Part shown: positions 1-8,798 of the stretch, one piece after another
Numbering within the stretch: the first letter of the stretch is position 1
How the letters are laid out: the number at the start of each line of letters is the position of its first letter
Source: Pseudidiomarina donghaiensis
GTDB taxonomy: Bacteria; Pseudomonadota; Gammaproteobacteria; Enterobacterales; Alteromonadaceae
Direction of reading: 5' to 3'
Length of the DNA: 64,000 nt
NCBI RefSeq assembly: GCF_900116895.1
Contig: NZ_FPCF01000003.1
Span: 124,001 to 188,000, forward strand
Program-made: the position numbers and the translations under genes
The notes under the pieces: generated by a model
Told to the model about the DNA's origin: nothing
Databases searched by the model: none
What the model saw: the letters and a program-made list of their open reading frames with translations, nothing else

Positions 1-416
1 GCGTCAACCACGACAATGTTTAATTCGGTGTCTAGCATGCCCCAAGTTGAACGAAAGCGGGTGAACGCTTGCGGCATCAGACGGTGCACAATGTCTTCTT
101 TTAAATTTTGTTTTTCTTTGCCGCCGACTTTGCGACCTTGCTCGGCTTCAATTTGCAAAACGGCCTCGTCAAGCTCTGCGTTAACCACGGCGGCTGGTAG
201 TACCTTCTCTTCTTTTCGTGCACAAAACAAATAGCTCGAGCCAACTTGGTGCGATAGCAATTCGCTGTGTGCACCAAACGGTGACGCCCAACCAAAGCTT
301 GCCAGCTCTTGGCGGCCGCAAGGGCGAAAAGCGTTATCTTGTAGACGTTGTTCAATATTTTCAGGTACGACAAAATCTTCTGCCAGCGTATAAATACGCA
401 AGTTTTTAAACCACAT
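1..416 (-). CDS. rdgC: Recombination-associated protein RdgC (3' part beyond the left edge)
   Basis: About 138 N-terminal codons are visible and the frame is open to base 1. The translation begins MWFKNLRIYTLAEDF and continues with FRPCGRQELASFGWASPFG, LLSHQVGSSYLFCARKEEK and VLPAAVVNAELDE, which match the start of RdgC, a ring-shaped DNA-binding protein that modulates RecA-dependent recombination and replication-fork processing. The usual family length is about 300 residues, so roughly half is missing. The ATG at 416 matches the usual family N-terminus. The gene lies 10 bp downstream of the sensor kinase and on the same strand, so the two may share a transcript. Identity is by recognition of family sequence. 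Confidence 0.9.
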   Translation of the reverse strand, partial: MWFKNLRIYTLAEDFVVPENIEQRLQDNAFRPCGRQELASFGWASPFGAHSELLSHQVGSSYLFCARKEEKVLPAAVVNAELDEAVLQIEAEQGRKVGGKEKQNLKEDIVHRLMPQAFTRFRSTWGMLDTELNIVVVD

Positions 417-426
417 GAAAAATTCC

Positions 427-2157
427 CTAAATAAATGTGACGGCCAGAGCCATACGATAGGTCAGGCCTTGACCAGGTTCACTGTGTGCGTCAATGGTGC
501 CGTTCAGTGTTTGGGTCACCAAATTGCGAATGATATGGGTGCCTAGGCCACTGCCACCTTGTTGCACTTTGGTGGTAAAGAATGGGTCGAATAACTGCTC
601 TAATTGCTTTTTATCTAAGCCTTTACCGTTGTCTGAATAAGTAATCAATAGTTGGTTATCTTCACGCTCTACAGTAATCTTAATTTCACCATCTTGCTTG
701 TTTTCAAAGCCATGAATCAATGAGTTAATGATTAAGTTTGTGAAAATTTGCGCTACTGCACCGGCCGGACAACGTACATCTAAGTCGTCCGCGCAAATCA
801 CCTCAATGTTGGGTTTCAGTGGCTTAAAGCGTGGTTTTAAGGTTTGAATAACCCCCTGAATATACTGTTTGATATTAATATCGCGCACGGCTTCTGAGGT
901 TTGATCAACCGCCACTTGTTTAAAGCTACTAATCAGGTCAGACGCACGCGCTAAATTGCTTTCTAACAAGTCGAGCGACTCTTTGCTTAATTTAAATACT
1001 TTTTTCAATTGGGCTTGGGTGAGCTTCTTAGTGCTTAGTGCTTGCTCGGCGTCGGCGAGTTGATCACGAATATAAGTTGCTGCGGTAACCGAAATACCTA
1101 TTGGTGTGTTTACATCATGGGTCATACCGGCTACTAAACCACCTAATGAAGCCATTTTTTCTGATTCAATCAATTGATCTTGTGCCCGCTCGAGCGCACT
1201 CAAAGACTCCTGCAAGCGGGTATTGATGTCACGCAAGTCGGACTCAATGAGGCGCCGCTGACGAACCTCATTTTCTAATGAACCCTGGCGCACCTCTAAG
1301 TCATTTTTCTGCCGCTCAATATCCACCAAAACGCGGCTTAAACTACTGGTTTTACGAGCCACTTCTTGCTCAAGAATATTATTGTGTTCATCAAGCTTTT
1401 GGTTGGCATGTAATAATTGTTTTTGCGTTTTTTCAAGGTTCTGCTGGTACTCTTTTAAGTTCTCGACAAGCTGGTTGTAAGCCTGTTCAAGCAACACAAA
1501 CTCGGTGCTTCTGAGGTTGCGTAAATGTAATTTGGAGTGTTCTAAGTCGTCTAATCGAAAGTTCTTTATTTGCCCGATAAGATCACGCATGGGTCTGTTT
1601 AGCATGCGATGAAAAGCAAAACTAAACAGCATGATCAAAAACGTGCTTTTAATAATCGCTGAGCCAATAATGAAATATAAACTGACTTTAATACGTTCAA
1701 TGGCAATATCGCGGGTTGTATACAGAGTTACGTCGCCGACCTGAGTAGAATTACCTGAGAATTCAAAAACTAATTTCGCGTAATAACCGAAAACGCCTTC
1801 GCGTTCGGGTAATTCGTAGCTGTCTGCGGCAACTGAAGGAAAGGTTCGTAATGGTGGTGTACGCCCAAGTTGACTGACAATGCGCCCAGTATCATCGCGA
1901 ATCACCAAGCCGGCAATAGCCGGTATGTTAATCAGCCCGTCGGCAATAGCGTCAATTTGGGGGGTATTATATTCCCACAGCGAGCGGGCTAGGGAATGGC
2001 TAAAGGTACTTTGCTGGTTGTTGAGCTCTTGCACCAACATTTTTTTGGTATCGTAGTATTCACCGACCACCTGCACTGACGTCACTACCAGTGTCAATAC
2101 GAAGTACACTGAAAGTACATTAGTAAGCAGCGATTTTGAAATACTCGACGTTGCCAT
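427..2157 (-). CDS. Orphan membrane sensor histidine kinase
   Basis: A 576-residue protein. TM1 lies at about residues 9-32, a periplasmic sensor region follows to about 155, TM2 is at about 158-181, then a HAMP-like segment, and a long coiled coil from about 235 to 330. The HisKA domain has the phospho-acceptor His347 in the motif THDVNTPIG. The HATPase domain has an N box (FTNLIINSL), G1 (DNGKGL) and G2 (GGSGLG). The reading frame extends upstream to a TTG at 2211, but the ATG at 2157 has AAGGA at a good distance, so I use it. No response regulator is adjacent and there is no receiver domain, so its partner and signal are unknown. The upstream neighbour is a divergent channel gene. The kinase call is firm; the signal cannot be read from the sequence. 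Confidence 0.9.
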   Translation of the reverse strand: MATSSISKSLLTNVLSVYFVLTLVVTSVQVVGEYYDTKKMLVQELNNQQSTFSHSLARSLWEYNTPQIDAIADGLINIPAIAGLVIRDDTGRIVSQLGRTPPLRTFPSVAADSYELPEREGVFGYYAKLVFEFSGNSTQVGDVTLYTTRDIAIERIKVSLYFIIGSAIIKSTFLIMLFSFAFHRMLNRPMRDLIGQIKNFRLDDLEHSKLHLRNLRSTEFVLLEQAYNQLVENLKEYQQNLEKTQKQLLHANQKLDEHNNILEQEVARKTSSLSRVLVDIERQKNDLEVRQGSLENEVRQRRLIESDLRDINTRLQESLSALERAQDQLIESEKMASLGGLVAGMTHDVNTPIGISVTAATYIRDQLADAEQALSTKKLTQAQLKKVFKLSKESLDLLESNLARASDLISSFKQVAVDQTSEAVRDINIKQYIQGVIQTLKPRFKPLKPNIEVICADDLDVRCPAGAVAQIFTNLIINSLIHGFENKQDGEIKITVEREDNQLLITYSDNGKGLDKKQLEQLFDPFFTTKVQQGGSGLGTHIIRNLVTQTLNGTIDAHSEPGQGLTYRMALAVTFI

Positions 2158-2291
2158 GCGGGGTCCTTGAAAGCTTTCAAACAAGGTACTGGAATTTAGC
2201 GCGTTGCGCAATATTTACGGCGTTGTGAATAGTGCATAATTCCGCTATGTTAAAAGCCGCGTTGGGCAAAATATGGAAACCAAAGACACCT

Positions 2292-3554
2292 ATGCAAGAG
2301 CAATTTGAACAGTGGCAGAAATTGCTGTCAGAACACCCCGATATGGACACTATCGTCAAGCTTGCGTTGTTATTGTTAGGCGCGTGGATAGCTAATTTTG
2401 TGGTCAAGAAAATTCTCATGCGGGGGGTGTTAACGGTTATTTCGTACACGCCAGCAGGGCATGATAAGCAATTATTTGAGCGCAACATTATTGCGCGCTT
2501 AGCAAATGTCGTTCCTGCGTTAGTGATTACCTATGGCGTTAGCTCGGTACCCAACTTACCGGAAGAAGTTGTGGTGGTGGTAAACAACGTATGTACAGCA
2601 TTTATTATTCTCACCATCGGTCGTGCCATTAGCGGCGTTTTAACCGTGGTCAATACCGTATACGAACGTCAACCCGATGCGCATGAGAAGCCTATTAAGG
2701 GTTATATTCAAGTTGTAAAAATTGCAATTTATGCGGTCGCCACCATTTTGGTGGTGGCAGCGCTTATTGATAAGTCGCCGGTGATTTTGTTGTCAGGCTT
2801 AGGCGCTATGGCAGCGGTGCTCATGTTGGTGTTTCAAGACACGCTGCTGTCGTTGGTGGCAAGCGTGCAGATTACCTCCAATGACATTATTCGTGTTGGT
2901 GACTGGGTTGAAATGCCTAACCTAAGTGTTGACGGCGATGTAATTGATATCGCATTACACACCGTCAAAGTGCAAAACTGGGATAAAACCATCTCGACAA
3001 TTCCGACCAAACGCTTTATTTCTGACCCATTTAAAAATTGGCGGGGCATGCAAGAATCGGGCGGGCGCCGAGTAAAGCGTAGTCTTATGCTTGATCAAAA
3101 TAGTGTGCACTTTTTGTCTGATGACGAACGCGAGAAACTCAATCGGTTTCGTTTGCTTAAAGACTATCTCGCGAGCAAACAAAAAGAAATAGACGAGTGG
3201 AATCAAAAATTAAAAGATGAAGGAAAAGAGCCGGTAAATACCCGCCGTATTAGTAATATTGGTACCTTTCGGGCTTATGTACGTGCGTATCTGCAAAGTC
3301 ACCCCCGCGTACATCAAGAAATGACGCTGATGGTGCGTCAATTGAACCCCACGGCGGACGGCTTACCATTAGAAATATATTGCTTTACGGCGACCACAGA
3401 ATGGGTTGAGTACGAAGGCATTCAGTCAGATATTTTTGACCATCTTATTTCCATACTTCCAGAGTTCGGGCTGCGTGTTTTCCAGCATCCAAGCGGGGTG
3501 GATATGCGTGAAATGGTCACACAAATCAAACAAAACCGTCATATTGACACATAA
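2292..3554 (+). CDS. ybdG: MscS-family mechanosensitive channel, YbdG type
   Basis: The protein closely follows E. coli YbdG (miniconductance MscM activity) along its length. Shared stretches include GLGAMAAVLMLVFQDTLLS in the pore helix region, NDIIRVGDWVEMP at the start of the beta domain, VKVQNWDKTISTIPT, FKNWRGMQESGGRRVKRS and RISNIGTFRAYVRAYLQSHP. From the ATG at 2292 the length is 420 residues against about 415 for the E. coli protein. In-frame alternatives are ATG 2247 and GTG 2232; none has a strong ribosome site. Hydrophobic segments lie in the first 190 residues and the remainder is the cytosolic vestibule. It should release solutes on hypo-osmotic shock. Its last codons overlap the first repeat of the PhoB-box array of the next operon. 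Confidence 0.88.
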   Translation: MQEQFEQWQKLLSEHPDMDTIVKLALLLLGAWIANFVVKKILMRGVLTVISYTPAGHDKQLFERNIIARLANVVPALVITYGVSSVPNLPEEVVVVVNNVCTAFIILTIGRAISGVLTVVNTVYERQPDAHEKPIKGYIQVVKIAIYAVATILVVAALIDKSPVILLSGLGAMAAVLMLVFQDTLLSLVASVQITSNDIIRVGDWVEMPNLSVDGDVIDIALHTVKVQNWDKTISTIPTKRFISDPFKNWRGMQESGGRRVKRSLMLDQNSVHFLSDDEREKLNRFRLLKDYLASKQKEIDEWNQKLKDEGKEPVNTRRISNIGTFRAYVRAYLQSHPRVHQEMTLMVRQLNPTADGLPLEIYCFTATTEWVEYEGIQSDIFDHLISILPEFGLRVFQHPSGVDMREMVTQIKQNRHIDT

Positions 3555-3594
3555 CTGACATCTTTCAGTCACCAAGCTGTCACATAACTGCAGT
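3544..3594 (+). promoter_or_regulatory. PhoB box array, five 11-bp-spaced repeats, before the TonB operon
   Basis: Heptamers TTGACAC (3544), CTGACAT (3555), CAGTCAC (3566), CTGTCAC (3577) and CTGCAGT (3588) follow each other at exactly 11 bp with 4-bp AT-rich spacers, which is the geometry of tandem PhoB half-sites. A candidate -10, TATCTT, starts at 3594, 10 bp after the CTGTCAC repeat. The first repeat lies inside the ybdG stop region. The start codon of the downstream operon is at 3636. Confidence 0.85.
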
Positions 3595-3635
3595 ATCTTG
3601 CGCATCAACATTCATTAGATGCGCAAGGTATTGTT

Positions 3636-4424
3636 ATGAAGCATTCCTTAATTTCTTCGGTAGTTCTAATCGCGCTCTGCAGCGCGCCGCTTTTCTCTCA
3701 TTCGCTTGCTGCGCAAGAAACCTCATTAGAGCCTGTTGTTGATGCGGCAAATAAAATCAATAGCGCGGCTAAATCATCACAGCTAACCGTTGAGAAAATT
3801 GCTGACTTAACCCAAGAGCGAATTCAGCAGTACAAACAAATAACTCGCCAAATTCAAGGCCTAGAGGTTTATACCCAGCAGTTGCAAAAGCAAATCAATG
3901 CTCAGGTTGCAGAAAAAGACGAGCTGAACGCGTCGATTGATGAAGTGAGTGTTGTTGAACGTCAAATTACCCCACTGATGCTGCGCATGATTGACAGCCT
4001 AGATAAGTTTGTTCAGCTAGATGTGCCGTTTCTACCCGAAGAGCGCACTGAACGCGTAGCTAATTTGCGAGAGTTGATGGACCGCGCCGACGTAGATGTG
4101 TCAGAGAAGTTTCGCCGGGTTATGGAAGCGTTTCAGATAGAGGCTGATTACGGCCGTAACATTGAAGCCTATAACGGTGAAATGACAGTGGCTGGGCAAC
4201 CGCAAGACGTTGAGTTCTTGCGGATGGGGCGCACGGTACTGCTCTACAAAACTCGTGATGGCTCGAGCATGGGCGTGTGGAATCAACAACAACGTGAATG
4301 GCAAGCTTTAGATTCAAGTTACGCCAGCAATGTCCAAGAGGCAATTCGTGTGGCGCGTAAACAGTTAGCGCCAGATTTGCTCATGTTGCCAGTATTCACC
4401 TCAACCTCTAGCACCGGAGAATAA
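3636..4424 (+). CDS. Periplasmic DUF3450 coiled-coil protein, first gene of the TonB operon
   Basis: A 262-residue protein with a signal peptide (hydrophobic stretch VVLIALCSAPLFSHSLAA, cleavage near residue 26). A long alpha-helical, heptad-rich region follows from about 45 to 120 (QITRQIQGLEVYTQQLQKQI), then a smaller C-terminal part with the motif EFLRMGRTVLLYKTRDG. This is the DUF3450 architecture, which in marine gammaproteobacteria sits at the head of operons with a TtpC-like MotA/TolQ/ExbB protein, ExbB, ExbD, TonB and a TPR protein. Its exact role is unknown; a periplasmic helper of the TonB motor is the likely one. Only 2 bp separate it from the next gene. The start is supported by AAGG upstream of ATG 3636. 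Confidence 0.85.
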   Translation: MKHSLISSVVLIALCSAPLFSHSLAAQETSLEPVVDAANKINSAAKSSQLTVEKIADLTQERIQQYKQITRQIQGLEVYTQQLQKQINAQVAEKDELNASIDEVSVVERQITPLMLRMIDSLDKFVQLDVPFLPEERTERVANLRELMDRADVDVSEKFRRVMEAFQIEADYGRNIEAYNGEMTVAGQPQDVEFLRMGRTVLLYKTRDGSSMGVWNQQQREWQALDSSYASNVQEAIRVARKQLAPDLLMLPVFTSTSSTGE

Positions 4425-4426
4425 CC

Positions 4427-5794
4427 ATGTTAAAGCAACTTTTAACCAGTATTTCAGCTGTTGCCTTGTTGCTAGTGGGGTCAAGCGCAAATGCAGCTAT
4501 GCAAGAACCAATTAACTTGGACCAGCTACTGCAACAGTTACAACAAGGTCAGTTTGAGCAAACGGAAGAAAATAAACAGCGTGAGGCGCGCTTTCGCGCA
4601 GAAGCAAATGAGCAAGCGCGTATTTTGCGAGACACTATTGCCGAACGTGATCGTTTAGAAAAGCTCAGTGAAACCTTGGAAACGCAATTTGAGAGAAACG
4701 AAATTGAACTGGCGGAAGTCACCGACACCTTAACTCAGCGCATGGGTTCGTTACGAGAGTTGCTCGGCGTGCTGCAGCAAGTTGCTGGCGACACCAGCAG
4801 CAAACTGCAAACATCGTTTGTATCGGTCGAATATCCGGGCCGTAGCGAGCAGTTAAGTGCGCTAGCGCAAAAAATGGGTAGCAGTTCAAAACTAGCGTCA
4901 ATTGCTGAAATTGAATCGGTTTGGTTGGCGTTACTGCAAGAAATGACTGAGTCGGGCAAGGTAAGCAAGTTCAACACCGAAGTGACTTTGGCAAACGGCG
5001 AAAAAGCCAATACGCAAGTAACTCGGGTCGGCACCTTTAACATGGTTGCTGATGGTCGTTATTTGGAATTAGTGCCGGGTACAGATACCGTTGCTGAGTT
5101 AATTCGTCAGCCCAGCGGCCGCTATTTAGATACAGTAAGCGCACTAGAAAATGCCGATAGCAACCCAGTTAAATTTGCCATGGACCCAACCGGTGGCTCA
5201 ATTCTTGGTCTACTGGTACAAGCGCCTGACTTAGGCGAACGTATCGATCAAGGTGGTACCGTGGGGTACATCATTTTGGCCTTGGGAGCGATTGGACTCA
5301 TCATCGCGTTAGAACGCTTTATTACGCTGACGCTTATGGGTGGTAAAGTGAAACGTCAAATGAAGCAAGACCAGCCAAACGACAACAACCCGTTAGGTCG
5401 CGTTATGGCCGTGCAGCGCAAGTACCCAGACGTTGATACCGAAACGCTGGAACTGAAACTTAGCGAAGCGATTTTGCGCGAAGTTCCCAAAATTCAACGT
5501 AACTTAACCTTTATTAAAATTATTTCGGTGGTTGCCCCGCTCATGGGTCTGTTAGGTACAGTAACTGGCATGATTAATACCTTCCAAGCCATCACGTTAT
5601 TTGGTACCGGCGACCCGAAACTCATGGCCGGTGGTATTTCACAAGCTTTGGTGACCACGGTACTTGGTTTGGTGGTCGCTATTCCTATGACCCTATTGTT
5701 TGCCACGCTAAATACGCGTAGCCGCCATATTGTTCATATTTTGCAAGAACAAGCCTCGGGCATTATTGCGGAGCGCTCTGAGCGGAGTCACTAA
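4427..5794 (+). CDS. TtpC-like MotA/TolQ/ExbB proton-channel protein with periplasmic coiled coil
   Basis: A 455-residue protein. A signal peptide (MLKQLLTSISAVALLLVGSS) is followed by a periplasmic region of about 240 residues that starts with a long charged coiled coil (about 35-110). A C-terminal MotA/TolQ/ExbB domain follows from about 280: first TM (GYIILALGAIGLIIALERF), then VVAPLMGLLGTVTGMINTF, and the last TM (ALVTTVLGLVVAIPMTLLF). The architecture matches TtpC, the additional component of Vibrio TonB2 systems that cooperates with ExbB, ExbD and TonB. Family knowledge says it helps transmit proton-motive force to TonB. The upstream ribosome site GGAGAATAACC overlaps the end of the previous gene, indicating translational coupling. 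Confidence 0.88.
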   Translation: MLKQLLTSISAVALLLVGSSANAAMQEPINLDQLLQQLQQGQFEQTEENKQREARFRAEANEQARILRDTIAERDRLEKLSETLETQFERNEIELAEVTDTLTQRMGSLRELLGVLQQVAGDTSSKLQTSFVSVEYPGRSEQLSALAQKMGSSSKLASIAEIESVWLALLQEMTESGKVSKFNTEVTLANGEKANTQVTRVGTFNMVADGRYLELVPGTDTVAELIRQPSGRYLDTVSALENADSNPVKFAMDPTGGSILGLLVQAPDLGERIDQGGTVGYIILALGAIGLIIALERFITLTLMGGKVKRQMKQDQPNDNNPLGRVMAVQRKYPDVDTETLELKLSEAILREVPKIQRNLTFIKIISVVAPLMGLLGTVTGMINTFQAITLFGTGDPKLMAGGISQALVTTVLGLVVAIPMTLLFATLNTRSRHIVHILQEQASGIIAERSERSH

Positions 5795-5796
5795 TT

Positions 5797-6348
5797 ATGT
5801 TTCTGCTTGAATTCAGCAATGCCATTCAAGACTTCATCGAAACCGGCGGCAATGTGCTGCTGGTTATCGGGGTGCTCATATTTGTCATGTGGCTGATGAT
5901 TCTTGAGCGGATTTTTTATTACCTGCGTGGTCATCGCCAAGCAACCAAAGCGGCGTTAACTAGCTGGAATAATCGCAGCGATAAATCGTCATGGCAAGCC
6001 GAGCAAATACGTGGCGCAATGATCTCGCGTGTGTCCTTAGCGTTAGGCGGTAACCTGCCTATTTTGCAAGCCATGGTGGCCTTGTGCCCGTTGTTAGGCC
6101 TGATGGGTACCGTTACCGGCATGATTGAAGTGTTTGACGTCATGGCCGTAGCCGGCACCGGAAACGCTCGCTCTATGGCGGCGGGGGTTTCTAAAGCAAC
6201 TATTCCAACCATGGCAGGTATGGTCGGAGCCTTGTCAGGTGTGTTTGCCACCACCTGGTTACAACGCACCGCGAAACGTGAGCGGTTGAAATTAGAAGAC
6301 CGTTTGTTACTCGATCATTCAGGCGAGCAACAGCTTGCTAAATCATAA
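5797..6348 (+). CDS. exbB: ExbB-type proton channel subunit
   Basis: A 183-residue inner-membrane protein of the short ExbB2 kind. TM1 lies at about residues 17-38 (NVLLVIGVLIFVMWLMILER), followed by a cytoplasmic loop. TM2 carries MVALCPLLGLMGTVTGMIEVF, the hallmark motif of the MotA/TolQ/ExbB family, and TM3 is ATIPTMAGMVGALSGVFATT. With ExbD it forms the pentameric stator that uses the proton gradient to drive TonB. It lies 2 bp after the TtpC-like gene and 12 bp before exbD, so operon membership is clear. Confidence 0.92.
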   Translation: MFLLEFSNAIQDFIETGGNVLLVIGVLIFVMWLMILERIFYYLRGHRQATKAALTSWNNRSDKSSWQAEQIRGAMISRVSLALGGNLPILQAMVALCPLLGLMGTVTGMIEVFDVMAVAGTGNARSMAAGVSKATIPTMAGMVGALSGVFATTWLQRTAKRERLKLEDRLLLDHSGEQQLAKS

Positions 6349-6360
6349 AGGTAAAGCGCG

Positions 6361-6768
6361 ATGAAACAGCATTTTGCAAATTTAGTTGACGAAGAAGAAG
6401 CGCAAATTGACATGACCCCCATGTTAGATGTGGTGTTCATTATGTTGATTTTCTTTATTGTCACCGCGTCTTTTGTGAAAGAGTCAGGTATTGACGTGAA
6501 CCGCCCAGAAGCTGCCACCGCTGTGCAAAAAGACCGCGCCAATATTTTGGTTGCCATTAGCGATAGTGGCGAAATTTGGATTAACAAACGCCAAGTGGAC
6601 GCGCGCGCTGTACAAGCCAACATTGAGCGTTTGTATGCCGAAAACCCGCAGGGTTCGGTGGTTATTCAAGCCGACAAAAAAGCCACCACAGAAACGCTGA
6701 TTAAAGTGATGGACGCGGCTCGTGCGGCTGGTGTGTTTGATGTCTCAATTGCAACGCAAGAAGACTAG
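6361..6768 (+). CDS. exbD: ExbD-type biopolymer transport protein
   Basis: A 135-residue protein with one N-terminal TM segment (VVFIMLIFFIVTASFV, about residues 23-39). It is preceded by the conserved IDMTPMLDVVFIMLIFFIV motif, which holds the proton-conducting aspartate (Asp23 in TPMLD). The C-terminal periplasmic domain ends GVFDVSIAT. It is the ExbD/TolR partner of ExbB in the same operon. The ATG at 6361 follows AAAGG with normal spacing. Confidence 0.93.
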   Translation: MKQHFANLVDEEEAQIDMTPMLDVVFIMLIFFIVTASFVKESGIDVNRPEAATAVQKDRANILVAISDSGEIWINKRQVDARAVQANIERLYAENPQGSVVIQADKKATTETLIKVMDAARAAGVFDVSIATQED

Positions 6769-6770
6769 TT

Positions 6771-7379
6771 ATGAAACGTTTATTGCTCGCACTAATTGTC
6801 GCGTTTGCCATTACCGCAGGGCTGTTTTATTTAATGCAGTCACTTATTGCGGGGGGCGAAGGGGCCATGTCTGAGCCGCCCAAGGGCAGCGTTCTTGATT
6901 TTGTACGGGTGAAACCTGAGGAAGTCGTTCAACAAAAAGAACGCAAGCCCCAGCGCCCACCAGAGCCTGAACAGCCGCCACCGGATATGCCGCAGCCACA
7001 AATGCAGAATGATGTTGCTGAGGCCGATGCTGCCGGGTTCGACTTTTCTGCCGAGGTGCAGGCCGATACCAGCCTTTCCGGAGGTATAGGCTTGGACACC
7101 AGTGACGGCGAATATTTACCGATTGTGAAAGTTCAGGCGGTCTATCCTCGGCGCGCGTTACAGCGTGGCATTGAAGGTTATGTGGTGGTTGGTTTCACCG
7201 TGACCAAACAAGGCACGGTGCGAAACCCGTATGTTATTGAAGCTCAGCCAGAAAATATTTTTGATCAAGCAGCCATGGACGCGGTATTGAAATTTAAATA
7301 CAAACCTCGGGTCGTGAACGGTGAGCCGGTTGAAGTAGAAGGTGTACAAAACCGTTTAACCTTTGCGATTGACGGTTAG
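6771..7379 (+). CDS. tonB: TonB protein
   Basis: A 202-residue protein. The N-terminal signal-anchor helix (LLALIVAFAITAGLFYLMQ) is followed by a periplasmic Pro/Glu/Gln-rich linker (RKPQRPPEPEQPPPDMPQPQ, about 63-82). A C-terminal TonB domain from about residue 115 includes YPRRALQRGIEGYVVVGFTV and FKYKPRVVNGEPVEVEG. TonB spans the periplasm and transfers energy to TonB-dependent receptors. The short linker and position after ExbD match TonB2-type proteins. The next gene's ribosome site overlaps the tonB stop codon. Given the PhoB array at the operon head, this TonB is probably used for the phosphate-starvation receptors in the same region (inference). Confidence 0.93.
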   Translation: MKRLLLALIVAFAITAGLFYLMQSLIAGGEGAMSEPPKGSVLDFVRVKPEEVVQQKERKPQRPPEPEQPPPDMPQPQMQNDVAEADAAGFDFSAEVQADTSLSGGIGLDTSDGEYLPIVKVQAVYPRRALQRGIEGYVVVGFTVTKQGTVRNPYVIEAQPENIFDQAAMDAVLKFKYKPRVVNGEPVEVEGVQNRLTFAIDG

Positions 7380-7389
7380 GAGAACAATC

Positions 7390-8661
7390 ATGCGTTACTT
7401 ACTTATTGGTGTAGCAGTGCTATCTATTTTCATGTCGAGCCCTACTGTTGGTGCTGAGCGCAAAAAGACACCTGCTTTGCGCGAGCAAGTGTATAGTCAG
7501 CTGGCTCGCGCGCAGCAACTTGCTGATGATGGTGACGTGAAAGCCGGGTTGGACGTACTCGCCAACGTTGAGGGCAAGCTAAGTAGCATGAATAGCTATG
7601 AACGCGCGATGCTGTGGAATTTTTACGCCTACATGTTTTATGGCCAAGACAATATTGCCAAAGCCATTGAGTATTTTGCCAAGGTGGTTGATGAAGAGGC
7701 TATTCCTGAGGCGCTTGAGCAAAATACCTTGTTTAGTTTAGCGCAGTTGTCCCTAGGCCAAGGCGAGTTTGAGCAGGCGATAGTGTTTTTAACGCGTTGG
7801 GAACAGCTCACCCCAGCTGACCAGCAACAAAAGGCCTGGGTTTTGAAGGCTCAAGCGTTGTATCAAAAAGGTGACTATCAAGCGGCATTGCCATCCATAT
7901 CAAAAGCCATAGACGCGGTGGCCGCGCAGCAAAAAATTCCAGAAGAAAACTGGCTGGTATTGCAGCGAGCCATTTATTTTGAACTTGGGCAAACGGCTAA
8001 GGTTGCGAACGTGCTTGAAGACATGGTGCGTTATTACAATAAGCCAGAGTATTGGGTGCAGTTGGCTAGTGTTTACGGGCAGCTTGGCCAAGAAAACAAA
8101 CAGTTGGCTATGCTTGAAACTGCTTTTCAGCAAGGTTTTTTAACCAAAGGCCAAGACTTGCTCAACTTAGCACAAACGTACTTCTTTAATGATTTGCCAT
8201 ACAAAGCAGGGCAAGTGATGGAAAAAGCCCTAACTACCAAAGCAGTTGAAAGCAATTTACGTAACTATAAACTGCTGGCGCAAGCCTGGGTTGCTGCTCG
8301 GGAAACTGATAAAGCGAACTTGGCGTTACAGCAGGCATCTGCACTTAGCAATGATGGTGAGTTTGACGCGCAACGTGCCACACTGTTATTAAACGCTGAA
8401 CGGAATCAAGAAGCTCTTGTGGCTGCCAAAGCCGCGCTGGATAAAGGCGGGCTGAAGCAACCAGGAGCCATGTATTTGGTGATTGGTATGGCGGAGCTTA
8501 ACTTGGAGAACTTCAATGCAGCTTTGCAAGCCTTTGCCAACGCGAAAAGTTATGAGGACGCCAAACAGTCTGCTAGCCAATGGGAACGTTATGCTAAAGC
8601 AGAGCAAGAGCAGCAGTCACGTTTACAAGAGCTGCGAGCTGACATGCAATCGTCATCTTAA
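7390..8661 (+). CDS. TPR-repeat periplasmic protein of the TonB operon
   Basis: A 423-residue protein with a signal peptide (MRYLLIGVAVLSIFMSSPTV, cleavage near GAE). Tetratricopeptide-like helical pairs run along the whole length, for example YSQLARAQQLADDGDVKAGL, TLFSLAQLSLGQGEFEQAIV and AWVLKAQALYQKGDYQAALP. It is the last gene of the DUF3450-ttpC-exbB-exbD-tonB-TPR operon, and such a TPR protein is a regular member of these clusters. Its role is likely structural in the periplasm. The ATG at 7390 follows TAGGAGA, which overlaps the tonB stop; the upstream in-frame TTG at 7363 is ignored. Confidence 0.85.
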   Translation: MRYLLIGVAVLSIFMSSPTVGAERKKTPALREQVYSQLARAQQLADDGDVKAGLDVLANVEGKLSSMNSYERAMLWNFYAYMFYGQDNIAKAIEYFAKVVDEEAIPEALEQNTLFSLAQLSLGQGEFEQAIVFLTRWEQLTPADQQQKAWVLKAQALYQKGDYQAALPSISKAIDAVAAQQKIPEENWLVLQRAIYFELGQTAKVANVLEDMVRYYNKPEYWVQLASVYGQLGQENKQLAMLETAFQQGFLTKGQDLLNLAQTYFFNDLPYKAGQVMEKALTTKAVESNLRNYKLLAQAWVAARETDKANLALQQASALSNDGEFDAQRATLLLNAERNQEALVAAKAALDKGGLKQPGAMYLVIGMAELNLENFNAALQAFANAKSYEDAKQSASQWERYAKAEQEQQSRLQELRADMQSSS

Positions 8662-8701
8662 TGACATGTAAAAGCCATAAAACAATCAAAAAACTGACAT
8701 A

Positions 8702-8730
8702 TAGTCATGAAACTGTCACATTTCTGACAT
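8702..8730 (+). promoter_or_regulatory. PhoB box before the porin gene
   Basis: TAGTCAT (8702), CTGTCAC (8713) and CTGACAT (8724) lie at exact 11-bp spacing with spacers GAAA and ATTT. A further CTGACAT at 8694 is out of this phase. The porin start codon is at 8799. No terminator was seen between the TPR gene and this box. Confidence 0.85.
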
Positions 8731-8798
8731 AACATACACGCCCATACTAAAGTGTGTACTACACTTTGCGAGTTTCCTTTACTTTAGTGGGGCAAGTT

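Noticed and set aside
101-373. 90-codon minus-strand frame at the left edge
   Set aside because: It is in a different frame from rdgC, which explains the same bases with clear family similarity.
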